Source: an uncultured Lachnospiraceae bacterium
GTDB lineage: Bacteria > Bacillota > Clostridia > Lachnospirales > Lachnospiraceae
Length of the DNA stretch: 64,000 nucleotides
NCBI GenBank assembly: GCA_946558695.1
Contig: CAMNTQ010000001.1
Location: forward strand, 62,001 to 126,000
Reading direction: 5' to 3'
Part shown: positions 61,509 through 64,000 of the stretch, piece after piece
How the letters are laid out: each line of letters opens with the position of its first letter
How positions within the stretch are numbered: position 1 is the stretch's first letter
Notes under the pieces: generated by a model
Databases searched by the model: none
Told to the model about the DNA's origin: nothing
The model's input: only the letters and a program-made list of their open reading frames with translations
Translations under genes and position numbers: made by a program

Positions 61509-61603
61509 GATCTTCACCTCTTCTTTATTTGTTTTACGCTTTATGCGATTATACTTCTTTTTCTAAACAGCTTTCATATTGTATCACAAAAGTGCTTCCT
61601 TGT

Positions 61604-62944
61604 CTAGATTAATTTCGTCTTTTTTACTAACTGCATCAATTCCACATTATTTTTCGTGCGGCTGAACATGTTAAGGATATTATCCACTGCCTCTTCAGCA
61701 CGCAGACCATTCAATGCGCGGCGCATCGTATCCACTGCCTCCTGCTCCTGCGCAGTAAGAAGCAGATCTTCTCTTCTCGTGCCTGACGGCGCGATGTCAA
61801 TTGCCGGGAACATCCTCTTCTCAGAGAGTTTGCGGTCGAGAACCAGCTCCATATTACCCGTACCTTTAAATTCCTCATAGATCACATCATCCATCTTACT
61901 TCCCGTATTCACAAGCGCACTGGCAAGAATGGTGAGGCTTCCGCCTCCGCGCATATTTCTCGCAGCTCCGAAAAACCGCTTCGGCATGTGAAGCGCCGCC
62001 GGATCAAGACCGCCCGACAAGGTACGTCCCGAAGGCGGAACTGTAAGGTTGTACGCTCTTGCAAGTCTTGTAATGCTGTCAAGAATGATCATAACATCCT
62101 TTTTATGCTCTACCAGACGCTTCGCACGCTCAATCACCATCTCAGAAACCCTCTTGTGATGTTCCGGAAGCTCGTCAAATGTGGAATAGATAACCTCCAC
62201 ATTCTCTCCCTCTATCGTCTCCTTGATATCTGTCACTTCCTCCGGGCGCTCATCTATCAAAAGAATCAAAAGATGTACTTCCGGATTGTTCTGACGGACA
62301 GACAGCGCCACCTGCTTAAGAAGAGTCGTCTTACCTGCCTTTGGAGGCGAGACGATCATACCTCTCTGGCCTTTCCCGATCGGCGACATCAAATCCATAA
62401 TACGCATGGCAGTGCTTGTCTTACCGCACTCCAGCTTTAATCTTTCATTGGGGAATATCGGAGTCATATCCTCGAAGTTCATCCTGCGCATAGCCTTAAG
62501 CGGATCCATCTCATTAATCTTCGTCAAATATAAAAGCGCGCTGAACTTCTCCTGCTGCGTCTTGATCCTCGTATTTCCTTCCAATATATCTCCGGTCTTT
62601 AAATTAAACTTGCGAATCTGCGACGGCGACACATAGACGTCATTCTCACCCGGCAGATAATTGGCGCTTCTGATAAATCCGTATCCATCCGGCATAACTT
62701 CCAGAATACCCTGCGCTTTCACTCCGCTGTCCAGTCTGTCGATATCGTGGACTTCCTTATCCCCTGTATTCGCGGACATCTCTTTTACCGTATCCTGCTT
62801 TTCCTTCTTCTCCTTTTCGTCTTCTTTCAGCATTAGCTCAATAAGCTCTGCCTTCTTAATTACCGAAATACCTTTTAATCCTCTCGCCTTTGCCAACTCC
62901 TTCAGGGTAGCAAGGGGCAGAGATTCGTATTTTTCTCTCATCAT
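61604..62944 (-). CDS. rho: Transcription termination factor Rho
   Basis: A 446-residue hexameric RNA helicase. N-terminal Rho_N helix ([15 protein letters not shown]), a short charged insert, the RNA-binding domain ([21 protein letters not shown]) and the ATPase with Walker [13 protein letters not shown] and Walker [17 protein letters not shown]. It ends factor-dependent transcripts. Confidence 0.96.
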   Translation of the reverse strand: MMREKYESLPLATLKELAKARGLKGISVIKKAELIELMLKEDEKEKKEKQDTVKEMSANTGDKEVHDIDRLDSGVKAQGILEVMPDGYGFIRSANYLPGENDVYVSPSQIRKFNLKTGDILEGNTRIKTQQEKFSALLYLTKINEMDPLKAMRRMNFEDMTPIFPNERLKLECGKTSTAMRIMDLMSPIGKGQRGMIVSPPKAGKTTLLKQVALSVRQNNPEVHLLILLIDERPEEVTDIKETIEGENVEVIYSTFDELPEHHKRVSEMVIERAKRLVEHKKDVMIILDSITRLARAYNLTVPPSGRTLSGGLDPAALHMPKRFFGAARNMRGGGSLTILASALVNTGSKMDDVIYEEFKGTGNMELVLDRKLSEKRMFPAIDIAPSGTRREDLLLTAQEQEAVDTMRRALNGLRAEEAVDNILNMFSRTKNNVELMQLVKKTKLI

Positions 62945-63095
62945 GAATATATAATCCTTTCTTAATTCATCCTGCTATAGTGGGATAAATGGTCTGAACC
63001 GACCTTCTTGAAAATATCTGCAACGCTATGATTATACTACAACATTTCTGTTATGGAAAGTCTTTTTTAAGAATTCTTCAAAGGTTGATTTGCTG

Positions 63096-63124
63096 TTGAT
63101 TTGCAAGATATCCAATGATATGAT
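63096..63124 (+). promoter_or_regulatory. Promoter of the radical SAM gene
   Basis: TTGATT (63096-63101), 17 nt, TATGAT (63119-63124), 40 nt upstream of the start codon. Confidence 0.55.
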
Positions 63125-63163
63125 AGTATGCAGGACAGTAAGGTACACAGACGGGAGATCATC

Positions 63164-64000
63164 ATGAGCAGACAGACCGTATACTGGGGAGAAAAGCGGT
63201 ATCATTCCCTTGATTATTACTTAAAAAACAGATTTGGGCAAAAGCTTTATAAATTATCCTTAAACGGCGGCATGACTTGTCCGAACCGCGACGGGACTCT
63301 GGGAAACCGCGGATGCATCTTCTGCAGTCAGGGCGGCTCCGGAGATTTTGCCGCGAATCCTTCCCTCCCCGTCACAAAACAGATAGATGCCGCAAAGAAA
63401 CAGGTAGATAAGAAGTATTCCGGTTCCGCCTATATTGCTTATTTTCAAGCATACACCAATACTTACGCGCCCTGCGAAACTTTAAGAAACATCTTCACGG
63501 CGGCCATAAACCATCCTGATATCCATATACTGTCCATTGCCACAAGGCCCGACTGTATAGACGATGAAGTATTAAGTCTCCTTGACGAGCTGAACCGAAG
63601 AAAGCCTGTATGGATTGAGCTTGGACTTCAGTCCATCCATGAACGCACCGCACGCTTTATCCGAAGAGGGTATGATCTTCCCGTGTTTGAAAATGCTGTC
63701 TCTGCCCTCCGTAAGCGCGGTATCGAAGTTATCACCCATGTGATATTAGGGCTTCCGACAGAGGAAGAATGCCACATGCTTGACACCATCCGCTATCTGA
63801 ACACACTGGATATACAGGGAGTAAAGCTGCAGCTTCTTCATATATTAAAGGATACAGACCTTGCCGTCCTTTATGAACAGCAGCGTTTTCCCGTGCTCTC
63901 TATGGAGGATTATCTTAAGATTACAGGACGGTGCATCGCCAACTTAAGACCAGATATCGTCGTCCACCGCCTGACCGGAGACGGTCCGAAGTCACTTCTT
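63164..64000 (+). CDS. ytqA: TIGR01212 family radical SAM protein (YtqA-like), partial
   Basis: An open frame of 279 codons runs off the window edge. Start MSRQTVYWGEKRYHSLDYYL after CGGGAGA. The radical SAM cysteines are in the family spacing CPNRDGTLGNRGCIFC, and GLQSIHERTARFIRRGYD and VILGLPTEEE follow. In Bacillus the partner of MnmM in wobble-uridine modification is thought to be a protein of this family. Confidence 0.9.
   Translation, partial: MSRQTVYWGEKRYHSLDYYLKNRFGQKLYKLSLNGGMTCPNRDGTLGNRGCIFCSQGGSGDFAANPSLPVTKQIDAAKKQVDKKYSGSAYIAYFQAYTNTYAPCETLRNIFTAAINHPDIHILSIATRPDCIDDEVLSLLDELNRRKPVWIELGLQSIHERTARFIRRGYDLPVFENAVSALRKRGIEVITHVILGLPTEEECHMLDTIRYLNTLDIQGVKLQLLHILKDTDLAVLYEQQRFPVLSMEDYLKITGRCIANLRPDIVVHRLTGDGPKSLL

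Noticed and set aside
1-64000. tRNA, rRNA, CRISPR, known riboswitch classes
   Set aside because: Scanned for cloverleaf-like TTCRANNC boxes, 16S/23S signatures, regular repeats and common riboswitch cores by eye; none convincing. A covariance model scan would be needed to exclude them.

Overview
The window looks like the chromosome of a gut Firmicute of the family Lachnospiraceae (Clostridia). Supporting signs are the gene order rho - rpmE - DUF1385 - prmC - prfA, a Gram-positive type PolC next to ispG, an indolepyruvate:ferredoxin oxidoreductase operon with a PaaK-type CoA ligase, and low-to-mid GC codon use with GGAGG ribosome sites. No rRNA, tRNA or CRISPR array was seen.

Bases 1 to about 30,800 are the right part of an integrated temperate phage; its tail and lysis genes would lie left of base 1. 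Reading leftward from the immunity switch (about 23.0-23.8 kb, Cro-like gene and repressor with four GTTCAA/TTGAAC dyads) come small early genes, an HUH-type replication protein, an RNase H-like protein, a DNA modification block (Dam, PAPS-reductase-like protein, frameshifted cytosine methyltransferase), small regulators, then an accessory block (an AT-rich two-gene cassette of unknown function and a HicAB module, each with its own promoter), and the packaging/head genes: terminase small and large subunits, portal, MuF protein with a toxin-like C-terminus and a candidate immunity gene, scaffold, capsid, head-tail connectors.

Right of the repressor (23.8-29.2 kb) is a rightward, AT-rich cargo region: zinc-ribbon proteins, an XRE regulator, a broken DUF4041/GIY-YIG gene, a second HicAB, a dead PIN toxin-antitoxin pair, a RelE-like pair and a Uma2 nuclease-like protein. 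Three of these genes share a leader hairpin. In the early region three near-repeat promoters with covarying 5' hairpins drive tiny rightward genes that run tail-to-tail into the leftward operon. A large serine integrase (29.4-30.8 kb) ends the phage; it abuts the first 96 codons of a host ABC-transporter lipoprotein gene, so the phage sits inside that gene.

Bases 30.8-64 kb are host chromosome: a tail-anchored protein of unknown function, carD-like regulator, DUF975 membrane protein, ptsI, a cold-shock gene, the ior/paaK/ACT/sseB operon for aryl-pyruvate to aryl-CoA conversion, a flavin-type oxidase-like protein, mnmM, a DMT transporter, polC, ispG, aroF-type DAHP synthase, a fructokinase-like gene, a COG2426 membrane protein, hisC and a second aminotransferase, DUF2156, an ABC exporter, prfA, prmC, DUF1385, rpmE, rho, and the start of a TIGR01212 radical SAM gene (ytqA type) running off the end.
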